From NCBI RefSeq assembly GCF_014647135.1, contig NZ_BMOP01000007.1, positions 90,919-154,918 on the forward strand: 64,000 nucleotides of DNA. The letters run 5' to 3'. Shown piece by piece: positions 48,396 to 58,257 of the stretch. The notes beneath the pieces are model-generated. The model saw only the letters and a program-made list of their open reading frames with translations, did no database searches and was not told the origin of the DNA. Source of the DNA: Shewanella xiamenensis (GTDB taxonomy: Bacteria > Pseudomonadota > Gammaproteobacteria > Enterobacterales > Shewanellaceae). Made by a program: the position numbers and the translations under genes. Each line of letters starts with the position of its first letter. The stretch's first letter is position 1.

Positions 48396-48525
48396 ATGAG
48401 GTTTCGAATATATCATTTTAAGCAACGATAGCCATAGGTTATAGTGATTTCAATCACAACCAATCGTTAACAATAGGTTGATATTGGTTGAGTCCCCAAT
48501 TCCCGACTGAAAGGTGGTATCTCAG

Positions 48526-50004
48526 ATGGCTAACTATTTTAACTCTCTGAATTTGCGTCAACAATTAGCACAACTTGGCCAGTGCCGTTTTATGGACCGC
48601 TCCGAGTTTAGTGATGGCTGCAATTACATCAAAGATTGGAATATTGTGATTTTAGGCTGTGGTGCTCAGGGCCTTAACCAAGGTCTGAATATGCGTGACT
48701 CTGGGCTGAATATCGCTTACGCCCTGCGCCCTGAAGCCATTGCCCAAAAACGTGCCTCATGGCAAAAAGCTACAGACAACGGCTTTAAAGTCGGCACCTT
48801 TGAAGAGCTAATCCCGACCGCCGATTTAGTGCTGAACCTAACACCCGATAAGCAGCATTCCAATGTAGTGAGCGCAGTGATGCCGCTGATGAAGCAAGGC
48901 GCGACTCTGTCTTACTCCCATGGTTTCAATATCGTTGAAGAAGGTATGCAGATCCGCCCCGATATCACAGTTGTGATGGTTGCGCCTAAGTGCCCAGGCA
49001 CCGAAGTGCGTGAAGAATACAAACGCGGTTTTGGTGTGCCGACCTTGATTGCAGTGCACCCCGAAAACGACCCTAATGGCGATGGTTTAGACATTGCGAA
49101 AGCCTATGCGAGCGCCACAGGCGGCGACCGTGCTGGCGTGTTGCAATCCTCTTTTATCGCTGAAGTAAAATCGGATCTGATGGGTGAGCAAACGATCCTC
49201 TGCGGTATGTTGCAGACGGGTGCCATCCTAGGTTATGAAAAAATGGTGGCCGATGGTGTTGAGCCTGGCTATGCCGCTAAGTTAATCCAACAAGGTTGGG
49301 AAACCGTGACCGAGGCGCTTAAGCACGGCGGTATCACCAACATGATGGACAGACTGTCTAACCCTGCCAAGATTAAAGCGTTTGAAATTGCAGAAGATTT
49401 AAAAGAAATCCTGCAACCATTATTTGAAAAGCACATGGATGACATCATCAGCGGTGAGTTCTCTCGCACTATGATGCAAGACTGGGCTAACGATGATGCG
49501 AACCTGCTGCGTTGGCGCGCCGAAACAGCCGAAACGGGCTTCGAAAATGCGCCTGTTTCGAGCGAACATATCGACGAACAAACTTATTTCGATAAGGGGA
49601 TTTTCCTGGTTGCGATGATCAAAGCGGGTGTGGAACTGGCGTTCGACACTATGGTGTCTGCGGGGATTGTTGAAGAGTCGGCTTACTATGAGTCACTGCA
49701 TGAAACACCGCTGATCGCCAACACCATTGCCCGCAAACGTCTGTACGAGATGAACGTGGTGATATCGGATACCGCAGAATACGGTTGTTATCTGTTCAAC
49801 CATGCCGCCGTGCCACTGCTGCGTGACTATGTGAATGCCATGTCGCCAGAGTATTTAGGTGCGGGTCTGAAGGACAGTTCTAATAGCGTTGATAATCTGC
49901 AATTAATCGCGATTAACGATGCGATTCGCCACACACCTGTGGAATATATCGGTGCCGAACTTCGTGGTTATATGACTGATATGAAAAGTATTGTTGGAGC
50001 TTAA
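48526..50004 (+). CDS. ilvC: Ketol-acid reductoisomerase, class II
   Basis: Converts acetolactate and acetohydroxybutyrate to the dihydroxy acids using NADPH and Mg2+ (valine/isoleucine pathway). 492 residues, the long class II form with a duplicated C-terminal domain. Nucleotide-binding loop [29 protein letters not shown] is the family metal/substrate segment. ATG at 48526 is preferred over the in-frame GTG at 48514 because it gives the family N-terminus [18 protein letters not shown]. Single gene controlled by IlvY. Confidence 0.97.
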   Translation: MANYFNSLNLRQQLAQLGQCRFMDRSEFSDGCNYIKDWNIVILGCGAQGLNQGLNMRDSGLNIAYALRPEAIAQKRASWQKATDNGFKVGTFEELIPTADLVLNLTPDKQHSNVVSAVMPLMKQGATLSYSHGFNIVEEGMQIRPDITVVMVAPKCPGTEVREEYKRGFGVPTLIAVHPENDPNGDGLDIAKAYASATGGDRAGVLQSSFIAEVKSDLMGEQTILCGMLQTGAILGYEKMVADGVEPGYAAKLIQQGWETVTEALKHGGITNMMDRLSNPAKIKAFEIAEDLKEILQPLFEKHMDDIISGEFSRTMMQDWANDDANLLRWRAETAETGFENAPVSSEHIDEQTYFDKGIFLVAMIKAGVELAFDTMVSAGIVEESAYYESLHETPLIANTIARKRLYEMNVVISDTAEYGCYLFNHAAVPLLRDYVNAMSPEYLGAGLKDSSNSVDNLQLIAINDAIRHTPVEYIGAELRGYMTDMKSIVGA

Positions 50005-50338
50005 TGGATAAAAGCCGAGCCCCTAAGGACGTGGGGCTTAGCGTGACAAATTGATTCCTGCTTCGTTGGTTGTCGAGCGGGCAAAACTGACATGGGTTAG
50101 TCGGCGTTTTTCTCCACTAACGCGATTTTGTTAACGTTTTACTTTGTTGTTTTGCATTGTCTCGGCAGGGAAGCTGAATTTTTTTGACATTAGAAAATTT
50201 TTTATTGTGTTTGGCTGTCGCTTTATGGTAAAGCTAATAGCTCGCGGCGGGGTAAGCCTCCTGCCGTAAGCCGTCTCAGTCAGGGACGCAAGAATTAACG
50301 CGATACTCATATAGAATACCGATTAGGAATCCATATTG
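50005..50338. promoter_or_regulatory. Upstream region of ilvL-ilvGMDA
   Basis: Contains the ilvC 3' end (a GAGCCCC...GGGGCTT hairpin without a clear T-run near 50015-50040) and the operon promoter. TTGACA at 50184-50189 is a perfect -35, but no good -10 stands at 16-18 bases, so the exact promoter is not defined. Confidence 0.4.
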
Positions 50339-50428
50339 ATGTTTAACCAAGCTGCCAAGCTCATTCTCGTGATTATTACCGTCGTGATTATTAAATCACA
50401 GCGGGGGCGGCGCATGGCAAACTGGTAG
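50339..50428 (+). CDS. ilvL: ilv operon leader peptide IlvL
   Basis: A 29-codon frame beginning ATG TTT AAC CAA GCT and running through LILVIITVVII, an unbroken cluster of Ile, Val and Leu codons, then SQRGRRMANW and TAG. It lies directly upstream of a terminator-type hairpin, as in ilvGMEDA attenuation in E. coli: scarcity of charged Ile/Val/Leu tRNA stalls the ribosome on these codons and prevents the terminator. AGGA lies about 10 bases upstream. Too short to be found by ordinary gene-finding; codon content is decisive. Confidence 0.92.
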   Translation: MFNQAAKLILVIITVVIIKSQRGRRMANW

Positions 50429-50451
50429 ACCTAAAAGGTTAAAAGTTTCGA

Positions 50452-50492
50452 AAGAACCCCCCGCTCCGAAAGGAACGGGGGGTTCTTCGTTT
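50452..50492 (+). terminator. ilv operon attenuator terminator
   Basis: Arms 50452-50467 and 50472-50487 pair over 16 bp with a single mismatch (C-A) and a GAAA loop, then CGTTTTC. A strong G+C-rich stem with a T-run is the intrinsic terminator of the leader. It begins 23 bases after the leader stop codon. Confidence 0.92.
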
Positions 50493-50583
50493 TCAGGCCC
50501 CAGGTTTTGGGACTTACATTTCGAACCAGCACAGATTACGAGTCGATTTTCGACAATTCAGAATTAAGGTAGCGAGAGAAAAT

Positions 50584-52257
50584 ATGGAACCAGGGCAGAT
50601 GATCAGAGGCGCAGACGCGGTTATAAAAGTGTTGGCAGCACATGGTGTTACCACAGTATTTGGTTACCCAGGTGGTGCCATTATGCCAATCTACGATGCC
50701 CTCTATGGAAGCCCTGTCGAACATCTCTTAAGCCGCCACGAACAAGGCGCAGCCTTTGCCGCCGTAGGTTACGCCAGAGCCAGTGGTAAAACCGGCGTGT
50801 GCTTTGCCACCTCTGGCCCAGGCGCAACTAACTTAATTACTTCGCTTGCCGATGCGCTATTGGATTCAGTGCCTGTGGTGGCGATTACGGGTCAGGTTTC
50901 AACCGCCGTGATTGGCACAGATGCGTTTCAAGAGATTGATGTGTTGGGGATGTCGCTAAGCTGTACCAAGCACAGTTTTATGGTGACGGATGTAAACGAT
51001 CTTATCCCAACCTTGTACCAAGCTTTTGAAATCGCGGCATCGGGTCGCCCTGGCCCAGTGCTAGTGGATATTCCCAAGGATATCCAAATCGCTCACCTTG
51101 AATACCGCACACCGTTACTGGCCGTGACCAATGAACCCCAAGCTGAGATGAGTGATATCGACGCTGCCCGTGCGCTGTTGGCGCAAGCAAAGCAACCTAT
51201 GCTGTACGTGGGCGGCGGCGTCGGGATGGCGGGGGCGGTCGATCAGTTGCGGGATTTTATCAAAGCCACGGGTATGCCATCGGTCGCCACGTTAAAAGGT
51301 TTGGGCAGCATCGCCCATGGTACGCCCGGTTATTTAGGCATGTTAGGTATGCACGGCGGTAAGGCGGCCAACCTCGCGGTGCAGGATTGTGATTTATTAG
51401 TGGTTGCCGGTGCGCGCTTTGATGACCGAGTAACAGGCCGTTTAGCGACTTTTGCCAACAAGGCCAAAGTCATTCATTTAGATATCGACGCCGCCGAGCT
51501 GGGTAAATTACGCCAACCGGATGTGGCTATCGCCGGAGATTTACGCCAGATTTTCCCTGCCCTTGCTATGTCGCTGGATATCACTCCTTGGCTGACTGAA
51601 GTGGAACATCTTGCCCGTAAACATCAGTGGGATTATCAACATCCCGGCAGCTTAATCTATGCCCCCGCTATGCTGCGCCGTTTAGCCAATAAACTGCCCG
51701 AAGACAGTGTAGTGTGCTGCGATGTGGGCCAGCATCAAATGTGGGTCGCCCAGCATATGTGGTTCCGTCGCCCTGAAGATCATTTATCTAGCGCAGGTTT
51801 AGGCACTATGGGCTTTGGTTTACCCGCTGCTATCGGTGCTCAAGTGGCTCGCCCCGATGCAACTGTGGTTACAGTGTCTGGCGATGGCTCTTTCATGATG
51901 AACGTGCAGGAGCTGACCACCATCAAGCGCCGCAAATTACCGGTGAAGATCCTACTAATCGACAACCAAAAACTGGGGATGGTGAAACAGTGGCAACAGC
52001 TATTCTTTGAAGAGCGCTACAGCGAAACCGATCTGTCAGACAACCCCGATTTTGTACAACTCGCTTCGGCCTTCGATATTCCCGGCCGCACGATTTTCTC
52101 TTCCGACGAGGTGGAAGAGGCCTTAACCGAAATGTTAGCGGCTAAGGGCCCCTATTTGTTACACGTAGCAATTGACGATGCTTTTAACGTTTGGCCACTG
52201 GTGCCCCCTGGTGCATCAAACAGCGATATGATGGACGAAATGGAGAAACAAACATGA
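50584..52257 (+). CDS. ilvG: Acetolactate synthase II large subunit
   Basis: TPP-dependent synthase that condenses two pyruvates, or pyruvate with 2-oxobutyrate. 557 residues, uninterrupted (unlike E. coli K-12 ilvG). Motifs: [13 protein letters not shown], catalytic Glu in [12 protein letters not shown]/Mg site GDGSFMMN...N ([20 protein letters not shown]). ATG with GCGAGAGAAA upstream. Stop overlaps the start of ilvM. Confidence 0.97.
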   Translation: MEPGQMIRGADAVIKVLAAHGVTTVFGYPGGAIMPIYDALYGSPVEHLLSRHEQGAAFAAVGYARASGKTGVCFATSGPGATNLITSLADALLDSVPVVAITGQVSTAVIGTDAFQEIDVLGMSLSCTKHSFMVTDVNDLIPTLYQAFEIAASGRPGPVLVDIPKDIQIAHLEYRTPLLAVTNEPQAEMSDIDAARALLAQAKQPMLYVGGGVGMAGAVDQLRDFIKATGMPSVATLKGLGSIAHGTPGYLGMLGMHGGKAANLAVQDCDLLVVAGARFDDRVTGRLATFANKAKVIHLDIDAAELGKLRQPDVAIAGDLRQIFPALAMSLDITPWLTEVEHLARKHQWDYQHPGSLIYAPAMLRRLANKLPEDSVVCCDVGQHQMWVAQHMWFRRPEDHLSSAGLGTMGFGLPAAIGAQVARPDATVVTVSGDGSFMMNVQELTTIKRRKLPVKILLIDNQKLGMVKQWQQLFFEERYSETDLSDNPDFVQLASAFDIPGRTIFSSDEVEEALTEMLAAKGPYLLHVAIDDAFNVWPLVPPGASNSDMMDEMEKQT

Positions 52258-52514
52258 TCCACTCCCTAGAATTAACGGTTCAACAACGCCCCGAAGTGCT
52301 TGAGCGTGTTTTGCGCGTGACTCGCCATCGTGGTTTTACGGTCACCCAAATGCAGATGCGGATGAACGACGATGCGAGTCTGTCACTGGATATGGAAGTA
52401 GATAGCGAGCGCGCCATTGAGCTGCTCAGCAATCAATTGAATAAATTGATTGATGTCACTCAATGCAAGGTCTTGTTACCGCTAAACTTGCAGCAACAAA
52501 AAGTACACGCATAA
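52254..52514 (+). CDS. ilvM: Acetolactate synthase II small subunit
   Basis: 86-residue ACT-domain regulatory subunit ([22 protein letters not shown]). Its ATG overlaps the ilvG stop (ATGA), assuring equimolar synthesis. The IlvGM isozyme is typically insensitive to valine. The usual ilvE does not follow; ilvD does. Confidence 0.93.
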   Translation: MIHSLELTVQQRPEVLERVLRVTRHRGFTVTQMQMRMNDDASLSLDMEVDSERAIELLSNQLNKLIDVTQCKVLLPLNLQQQKVHA

Positions 52515-52595
52515 GCATCCAGTGGCTGCGGCGCATCGGCTCCGTAGTAAGGCCCTAAGGGCACGATTTTCGATTTGAGATAAGGGATAGAGTCA

Positions 52596-54455
52596 ATGCC
52601 AAAGTTACGTTCAGCTACCAGTACCGAAGGCCGCAATATGGCGGGTGCCCGTGCGCTATGGCGCGCCACAGGGGTGAAAGACAATGATTTTGGTAAGCCG
52701 ATTATTGCGATTGCCAACTCCTTTACTCAGTTTGTTCCCGGCCATGTGCACTTAAAAGATATGGGCTCTCTGGTGGCGGGCGCCATCGAAGAAGCGGGCG
52801 GTATTGCCAAAGAATTCAACACCATCGCCGTCGATGATGGTATCGCCATGGGCCACGGTGGCATGCTCTACAGTTTGCCCTCGCGGGAGCTTATCGCCGA
52901 TAGTGTGGAATATATGGTCAATGCCCACTGTGCCGATGCGCTGGTTTGTATCTCTAACTGCGACAAAATCACCCCCGGTATGTTGATGGCGGCGCTGCGC
53001 CTCAATATTCCCGTGGTATTTGTGTCGGGCGGGCCGATGGAAGCGGGTAAAACTAAGCTGTCGGACAAGCTTATCAAGCTCGATTTAGTCGATGCCATGG
53101 TGGCTGCGGCTGACTCGAGTGTGAGCGATGAAGATAGCGCCAAAATTGAACGCAGTGCTTGCCCTACATGTGGTTCCTGCTCGGGCATGTTTACCGCCAA
53201 CTCGATGAACTGTTTAACCGAAGCCCTAGGTCTGTCGCTGCCGGGCAATGGCTCCATGCTCGCGACCCATAGCGACCGACGCGAACTGTTTTTAGAAGCG
53301 GGCCGCCGCGTGATGGCACTGACCAAACGTTACTACGAACAAGACGATGCCTCGGCACTGCCGCGCAACATCGCCAGCTTTAAAGCCTTTGAAAACGCCA
53401 TGGCGCTAGATATCGCCATGGGCGGTTCGTCTAATACAGTGTTGCACTTATTGGCTGCGGCGCAGGAGGCGGACGTGGCATTCACTATGGACGATATCGA
53501 CCGTATGTCGCGCCAAGTGCCGCATCTGTGCAAGGTGGCGCCGTCGACCGCTAAATACCATATGGAAGATGTGCACCGAGCTGGTGGCGTGATGGGGATT
53601 TTAGGCGAGCTAGACCGCGCCGGACTGCTGCATACCGATGTGCCACATGTTGCTGCCGATGCGGGGGGCAATCTCAAGTCGGTGCTCGCCAAGTACGATG
53701 TCATGCAAACCCAAGATGACAACGTAAAACAATTCTTTATGGCGGGACCTGCGGGCATTCCCACCACTAAAGCCTTTAGCCAAGACTGCCGCTGGCCATC
53801 GCTGGATGATGACAGGCGTGAAGGTTGTATCCGTAGCCGCGAATTTGCCTTTAGCCAAGAGGGCGGTTTGGCCGTGTTATCGGGCAATCTGGCGGACAAC
53901 GGCTGTATCGTTAAAACGGCGGGTGTGGATGAATCGAATCTGACCTTTATCGGCAGCGCTCGGGTGTACGAAAGTCAAGACGACGCAGTCGCTGGCATCT
54001 TAGGTGGCGAAGTGGTGGCGGGCGATGTGGTGGTGATTCGTTACGAAGGGCCAAAAGGCGGTCCGGGTATGCAAGAAATGTTGTACCCCACCAGTTACTT
54101 AAAATCCCGCGGCTTAGGCAAGGCTTGCGCGCTAATTACCGACGGCCGCTTCTCTGGTGGGACATCCGGCTTATCCATCGGCCATGTGTCGCCTGAGGCG
54201 GCGGCGGGCGGCACGATTGCCTTGATTGAAAACGGCGATCGCATTGAAATCGATATTCCTAAGCGCAGTATCAAGCTCGCTGTAAGTGATGCCGAATTGG
54301 CTGCGCGCCGTGAAACCATGCTCGGCCGTGGTCCAATGGCGTGGAAACCGCTTTCGCGTCAGCGTTATGTGTCGATGGCACTTAAAGCCTACGCCATGCT
54401 TGCCACCAGTGCCGATAAGGGCGCGGTGCGCGATCGCAGTAAGTTGGAGGACTGA
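52596..54455 (+). CDS. ilvD: Dihydroxy-acid dehydratase
   Basis: Dehydrates 2,3-dihydroxy acids to 2-oxoacids with an Fe-S cluster. 619 residues, normal. The cluster cysteines are seen in [12 protein letters not shown] and [18 protein letters not shown]. The start ATG has GGGAT a few bases upstream. Ends one base before the ilvA start region (TGATATG), so the genes are coupled. Confidence 0.97.
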   Translation: MPKLRSATSTEGRNMAGARALWRATGVKDNDFGKPIIAIANSFTQFVPGHVHLKDMGSLVAGAIEEAGGIAKEFNTIAVDDGIAMGHGGMLYSLPSRELIADSVEYMVNAHCADALVCISNCDKITPGMLMAALRLNIPVVFVSGGPMEAGKTKLSDKLIKLDLVDAMVAAADSSVSDEDSAKIERSACPTCGSCSGMFTANSMNCLTEALGLSLPGNGSMLATHSDRRELFLEAGRRVMALTKRYYEQDDASALPRNIASFKAFENAMALDIAMGGSSNTVLHLLAAAQEADVAFTMDDIDRMSRQVPHLCKVAPSTAKYHMEDVHRAGGVMGILGELDRAGLLHTDVPHVAADAGGNLKSVLAKYDVMQTQDDNVKQFFMAGPAGIPTTKAFSQDCRWPSLDDDRREGCIRSREFAFSQEGGLAVLSGNLADNGCIVKTAGVDESNLTFIGSARVYESQDDAVAGILGGEVVAGDVVVIRYEGPKGGPGMQEMLYPTSYLKSRGLGKACALITDGRFSGGTSGLSIGHVSPEAAAGGTIALIENGDRIEIDIPKRSIKLAVSDAELAARRETMLGRGPMAWKPLSRQRYVSMALKAYAMLATSADKGAVRDRSKLED

Positions 54456-54456
54456 T

Positions 54457-56115
54457 ATGTTATCTCTCGCATCGTCGCAAACGGAGCAGGCTGAAGCCCA
54501 GGCTTCTCAAGTTCAGTCCGATAAGGCGCAATCGGTCACTTCTGCCTTAGAAAAGAGTCAGCTTGCGCAAAGCTACCTGCAAAAAATCCTGCTGTCGTCG
54601 GTTTATGATGTTGCGAAAGTGACACCACTCTCGAGCCTGAATAAACTCTCGGCGCGTTTGGGCTGCCAAGTGTTTTTAAAGCGCGAAGATATGCAGCCTG
54701 TGCATTCCTTTAAGCTGCGCGGCGCCTATAACCGCATCGCCCAGTTGAGCCAAGCTGAATGCCAACGCGGCGTGGTGTGTGCCTCGGCGGGCAATCATGC
54801 CCAAGGCGTGGCCATGTCGGCGGCCAGTCGTGGTGTGGATGCGGTGATTGTGATGCCCGAAACCACGCCGGATATTAAAGTCGATGCGGTGCGCCGCTTG
54901 GGTGGCAACGTGGTGTTGCACGGCCAAGCTTTCGATCAAGCTAATGGTTTTGCGATGGCAATGGCGCAGCAGGAAGGCCGAGTGTATATCGCCCCCTTCG
55001 ATGACGAAGCTGTTATCGCTGGTCAAGGCACCATTGCCCAAGAAATGCTGCAACAGCAGCGCGACCTTGAAGTGATTTTTGTGCCCGTGGGCGGTGGCGG
55101 TTTAATTGCTGGGATTGCTGCTTATTACAAGGCTGTGATGCCACAGGTTAAAATCGTTGGCGTTGAGCCTGAAGATGCGGCCTGCTTAAAGGCGGCGATG
55201 GAAGCGGGCGAGCCGGTGACGCTGGCGCAAGTGGGCCTGTTTGCCGATGGTGTGGCGGTTAAGCGTATCGGCACAGAGCCATTTCGTGTCGCCAAGCTGT
55301 GTGTAGATGCCGTGGTGACGGTCACCTCTGACGAAATCTGCGCAGCAGTGAAAGATATTTTTGAGGATACCCGCGCCATTGCCGAACCCGCAGGTGCTTT
55401 ATCTTTGGCTGGTCTTAAAAAATATGTCAGCACCAATGCTACAGGTGAGAGTGGTCGCGGCGAGAAGGTGGCGGCGATTTTAAGTGGCGCGAATGTGAAC
55501 TTCCACAGCCTGCGGTATGTGTCGGAGCGCTGCGAGCTGGGTGAGCAAAAAGAAGCGGTGCTGGCGGTTAAAGTGCCCGAGCGTCCAGGGAGCTTCCTGC
55601 GTTTTTGTGAGTTGCTCGAAAAGCGGGTGATGACCGAATTTAACTACCGTTTTAGCAGCCGTGATATGGCGGTGGTATTTGCGGGTATTCGTTTGACCAA
55701 AGGCCATGGCGAATTAGAGCAAATTATCAATACCTTAGAAGACCATGGCTTTGAGGTGCAGGATTTATCCGCTGATGAAACTGCGAAATTGCATGTGCGT
55801 TATATGGTCGGTGGTCATCCGCCAGAGCCGTTAGAGGAGCGCCTATTTAGCTTCGAGTTTCCCGAGCATCCAGGGGCGCTGCTGAAGTTTTTAACCACCT
55901 TGCAAAGCAAGTGGAATATCAGTCTATTCCACTATCGTAATCACGGCGCGGCTTTTGGCCGAGTGCTGGCGGGGTTTGAAGTGCCCGCGAGTGATGCCTT
56001 GCCGTTTCAGCAGTTTTTAACTGAGCTGGGATTTGTCTATCAAGAAGAAACCCAAAGCCCTGCTTATCAACTGTTTTTGAATGCCGGAAAAGGAAAAAAC
56101 AACCTGCCTGTGTAG
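54457..56115 (+). CDS. ilvA: Threonine deaminase (biosynthetic)
   Basis: PLP enzyme giving 2-oxobutyrate for isoleucine. 552 residues: PLP Lys in HSFKLRGAYNR, the tetraglycine-like phosphate loop VGGGGLIAGIA, and two C-terminal ACT-like regulatory domains (VKVPERPGSFLRFCELL and FEFPEHPGALLKFL) that bind isoleucine. About 35 residues longer than E. coli IlvA owing to an E/Q/A-rich N-terminal tail. ATG with TTGGAGG upstream. Last gene before a terminator. Confidence 0.96.
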   Translation: MLSLASSQTEQAEAQASQVQSDKAQSVTSALEKSQLAQSYLQKILLSSVYDVAKVTPLSSLNKLSARLGCQVFLKREDMQPVHSFKLRGAYNRIAQLSQAECQRGVVCASAGNHAQGVAMSAASRGVDAVIVMPETTPDIKVDAVRRLGGNVVLHGQAFDQANGFAMAMAQQEGRVYIAPFDDEAVIAGQGTIAQEMLQQQRDLEVIFVPVGGGGLIAGIAAYYKAVMPQVKIVGVEPEDAACLKAAMEAGEPVTLAQVGLFADGVAVKRIGTEPFRVAKLCVDAVVTVTSDEICAAVKDIFEDTRAIAEPAGALSLAGLKKYVSTNATGESGRGEKVAAILSGANVNFHSLRYVSERCELGEQKEAVLAVKVPERPGSFLRFCELLEKRVMTEFNYRFSSRDMAVVFAGIRLTKGHGELEQIINTLEDHGFEVQDLSADETAKLHVRYMVGGHPPEPLEERLFSFEFPEHPGALLKFLTTLQSKWNISLFHYRNHGAAFGRVLAGFEVPASDALPFQQFLTELGFVYQEETQSPAYQLFLNAGKGKNNLPV

Positions 56116-56150
56116 TCACTTAGCGTTAGGTGACAACTTAGGCTAAAGGA

Positions 56151-56173
56151 GGGACGCACAGGCGTCCCTTTTT
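56151..56173 (+). terminator. Terminator of the ilvGMDA operon
   Basis: GGGACGC (56151-56157) ACAG GCGTCCC (56162-56168) followed by a run of five T. Confidence 0.92.
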
Positions 56174-56257
56174 GTGGTAGTTTGGTTTAACAAATCAAGA
56201 GTGAATGCTCTAATCATATAATAGTCAGACCTCGACCCTACGCATTAAGGAGACATG

Positions 56258-57391
56258 ATGTTACCTGCACCGCATTTTTCTGCCTTTAATCCCCCTCGCC
56301 GCATTTTGATGGGCCCAGGTCCATCGGATGTTTATCCTGAAGTGTTAGCCGCACAGGCAAGACCGACCGTCGGCCACCTCGACCCATTGTTTGTCGCTAT
56401 GATGGATGAGCTTAAAAGCCTGATCCAATATGCGTTTCAGACCAAAAATGAAATGACGATGGCAGTGTCGGCCCCCGGCAGTGCGGGCATGGAAACCTGC
56501 TTTGTGAACCTAGTCGAACCCGGCGAAAAGGTGATTGTCTGCCGCAACGGTGTGTTTGGTGAGCGTATGCGCCAAAACGTCGAGCGCGTTGGTGCGATTG
56601 CGGTGCTGGTAGATAATGAATGGGGCACACCGGTCGACCCTGCTGCCGTTGAAGCAGCACTTAAGGCCAACCCCGATGCTAAATTCCTTGCTTTTGTGCA
56701 CGCCGAAACCTCAACAGGCGCGTTAAGTGACGCTAAAACCCTGTGCGCGCTGGCAAAGCAATACGGCTGTTTATCGATTGTTGATGCGGTGACTTCCCTT
56801 GGCGGCGTGAAGTTAAAAGTCGATGAATGGGGCATCGATGCCATTTATTCTGGCAGCCAGAAATGTCTCTCCTGTGTACCGGGTTTATCGCCTGTGTCCT
56901 TCTCACCCGCTGCGGTCGAAAAACTCAAGAATCGTAAAACCCCAGTGCAAAGCTGGTTCCTCGATCAAAGTCTGGTGATGGCCTATTGGACCAGCGCCGG
57001 CGGTAAGCGTAGCTATCATCACACCGCGCCTGTTAATGCGCTTTATGCCCTGCACGAATCGCTGCGTTTATTAGCGGCCGAAGGTTTAGAAAATGCCTGG
57101 AAACGTCATCAAGACATGCATTTAGTGTTGCGTGCTGGGCTTGAAAAACTCGGCCTGAAATTTGTGATTGCCGAAGCCTCGCGCTTGCCACAACTCAATG
57201 CCATTTATATCCCCGAAGGTGTTGACGATGCCGCTGTGCGTGCGCGTCTCCTTAAGGATTACAACCTTGAAATAGGTGCTGGTCTTGGTGCACTTGCAGG
57301 TAAAGCGTGGCGCATCGGTTTAATGGGCTTTGGTGCCCGTCGTGAGAATGTCGCGCTCTGTTTGCGCGCCCTAGAAGAGGTGCTGAACTAA
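56258..57391 (+). CDS. Class V aminotransferase (alanine-glyoxylate/serine-pyruvate type)
   Basis: PLP-dependent fold type I enzyme of about 377 residues. N-terminal MGPGPSDVYPEVLAA motif of the AGT/SPT group, PLP Lys in SGSQKCL (about residue 202) and VDAVTSLGG holding the Asp that contacts pyridine N. Likely uses glyoxylate or pyruvate as acceptor with serine/alanine as donor; it can supply glycine or transaminate other amino acids. ATG at 56258 is preferred to that at 56255 as GGAG is then 5 bases away. It heads a short transcription unit with the small lipoprotein gene. Confidence 0.9.
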   Translation: MLPAPHFSAFNPPRRILMGPGPSDVYPEVLAAQARPTVGHLDPLFVAMMDELKSLIQYAFQTKNEMTMAVSAPGSAGMETCFVNLVEPGEKVIVCRNGVFGERMRQNVERVGAIAVLVDNEWGTPVDPAAVEAALKANPDAKFLAFVHAETSTGALSDAKTLCALAKQYGCLSIVDAVTSLGGVKLKVDEWGIDAIYSGSQKCLSCVPGLSPVSFSPAAVEKLKNRKTPVQSWFLDQSLVMAYWTSAGGKRSYHHTAPVNALYALHESLRLLAAEGLENAWKRHQDMHLVLRAGLEKLGLKFVIAEASRLPQLNAIYIPEGVDDAAVRARLLKDYNLEIGAGLGALAGKAWRIGLMGFGARRENVALCLRALEEVLN

Positions 57392-57392
57392 T

Positions 57393-57686
57393 ATGTCTGT
57401 TTCGCGTATAAGGATGTTACGCAGAGTGAGTTTGCGCTTAGTTAGCTCACGTTTGTTGATTAGCGGTTTGATTCTGATCTTAAGTGGTTGTGCTTCCAGC
57501 AATATGAGCAATGCCAGTTGTGATTTTGTGCGAGGTACAGCAGGTAATCAGAGTCAACGCGAGGCCAGCGGTGATGATAGCAATGCCCGGCAGATGGATG
57601 TGGGCATCGGGATTTTAACCGCTATCTTCGGCAGCATTAGTCGAGCACTTTCTTCCGATGATAAATCGGATAAGAAGTGTTTGTAA
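57393..57686 (+). CDS. Small lipoprotein
   Basis: 97 residues: Arg-rich N-terminus, hydrophobic segment and lipobox LSGC at about residue 30, then a short mature part with Cys, Ser, Asn and Asp residues and a GILTAIFGSISRAL helix. Starts two bases after the aminotransferase stop, hence coupled. Function unknown. Confidence 0.7.
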   Translation: MSVSRIRMLRRVSLRLVSSRLLISGLILILSGCASSNMSNASCDFVRGTAGNQSQREASGDDSNARQMDVGIGILTAIFGSISRALSSDDKSDKKCL

Positions 57687-57719
57687 CTTAGTTAGTTTTA
57701 GCTGTCTTTGATAGTTTAT

Positions 57720-57746
57720 AAATCCCCGTAATGCGGGGATTTTTTA
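57720..57746 (+). terminator. Terminator after the small lipoprotein gene
   Basis: AAATCCCCG (57720-57728) / CGGGGATTT (57734-57742) with a 5-base loop and more T beyond. Confidence 0.9.
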
Positions 57747-57782
57747 TAGAGACAGTACCGTTCTTTAGTGCGGGGGTATATT

Positions 57783-57884
57783 GATTAAGCACTGCCATTT
57801 CAGTGACACGCCGTGAATATGTCCCTATAGGCTCGATGGCGGCATCCATGCCGCCAACGGTCACTTTCATGACAGTGCTTAATC
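57783..57884. repeat. Short element A with 12-bp terminal inverted repeats
   Basis: 102-bp element bounded by GATTAAGCACTG (57783-57794) and its exact complement CAGTGCTTAATC (57873-57884), with a GGCGGCATCCATGCCGCC palindrome near the middle (57838-57855). No open frame with coding character. MITE-like; the same ends bound element B. Confidence 0.75.
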
Positions 57885-58257
57885 CGGTTAAGGCTTTGCT
57901 ATACCTGATAGTCTGTTATTTACAACTAGGGCGTTTCAAGAGTTTAACAATGGGCGGCTCGCTTAAATTGCCCCCCTGATATTACTTTCGTGTTTACATT
58001 GTGACCGCCATAGGTACGCTAATCTTCTAAAATAAGGTCATCTTTCCAGTGTTGATTACATTAAAAAAATCGATATACTGGCGTCAGGTCATCAGTTCAC
58101 CTAGTCGCTCTGGCCCTTAACGGGGCAAGCTAAACCTGACGGTTTTAAACATTTTGTAGCCAATACACCCGTTTAATTTAGGTACGTAGGGCGAAAGCAG
58201 AGCAATCCTCAGGACAATAGTCTTCTTCGTACCGTTAATTAATTAACGAGACATTAT
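57885..58257. promoter_or_regulatory. Leader of the orphan gene with candidate promoter and dyad
   Basis: A sigma-70 promoter with TTGATT (58052-58057) and TATACT (58074-58079), spacing 16, precedes the orphan gene by about 180 bases. A dyad CGTCAGGT (58082-58089) / ACCTGACG (58134-58141) with an inner GCCC...GGGC hairpin begins right at the predicted start point, followed by TTTT, and a GGTACG/CGTACC pair is nearer the gene. The long leader might be a structured RNA or an operator region. Confidence 0.5.

Noticed and set aside
52804..54319. Many long open frames antisense to ilvD, ilvA and other GC-rich genes
   Set aside because: They overlap well-supported genes entirely, lack ribosome sites and show the composition expected of shadows of codon-biased genes.
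57930..57990. GTTTAAC followed by a GGGCGGCTCGC stretch that recalls an integron attC core site
   Set aside because: The matching second core and full attC symmetry could not be found, no integrase gene is near, and the match is only seven bases.
58082..58257. Leader considered as a retron or group II intron RNA
   Set aside because: The adjacent gene has no reverse transcriptase motifs, and no intron domain V-like hairpin was seen.
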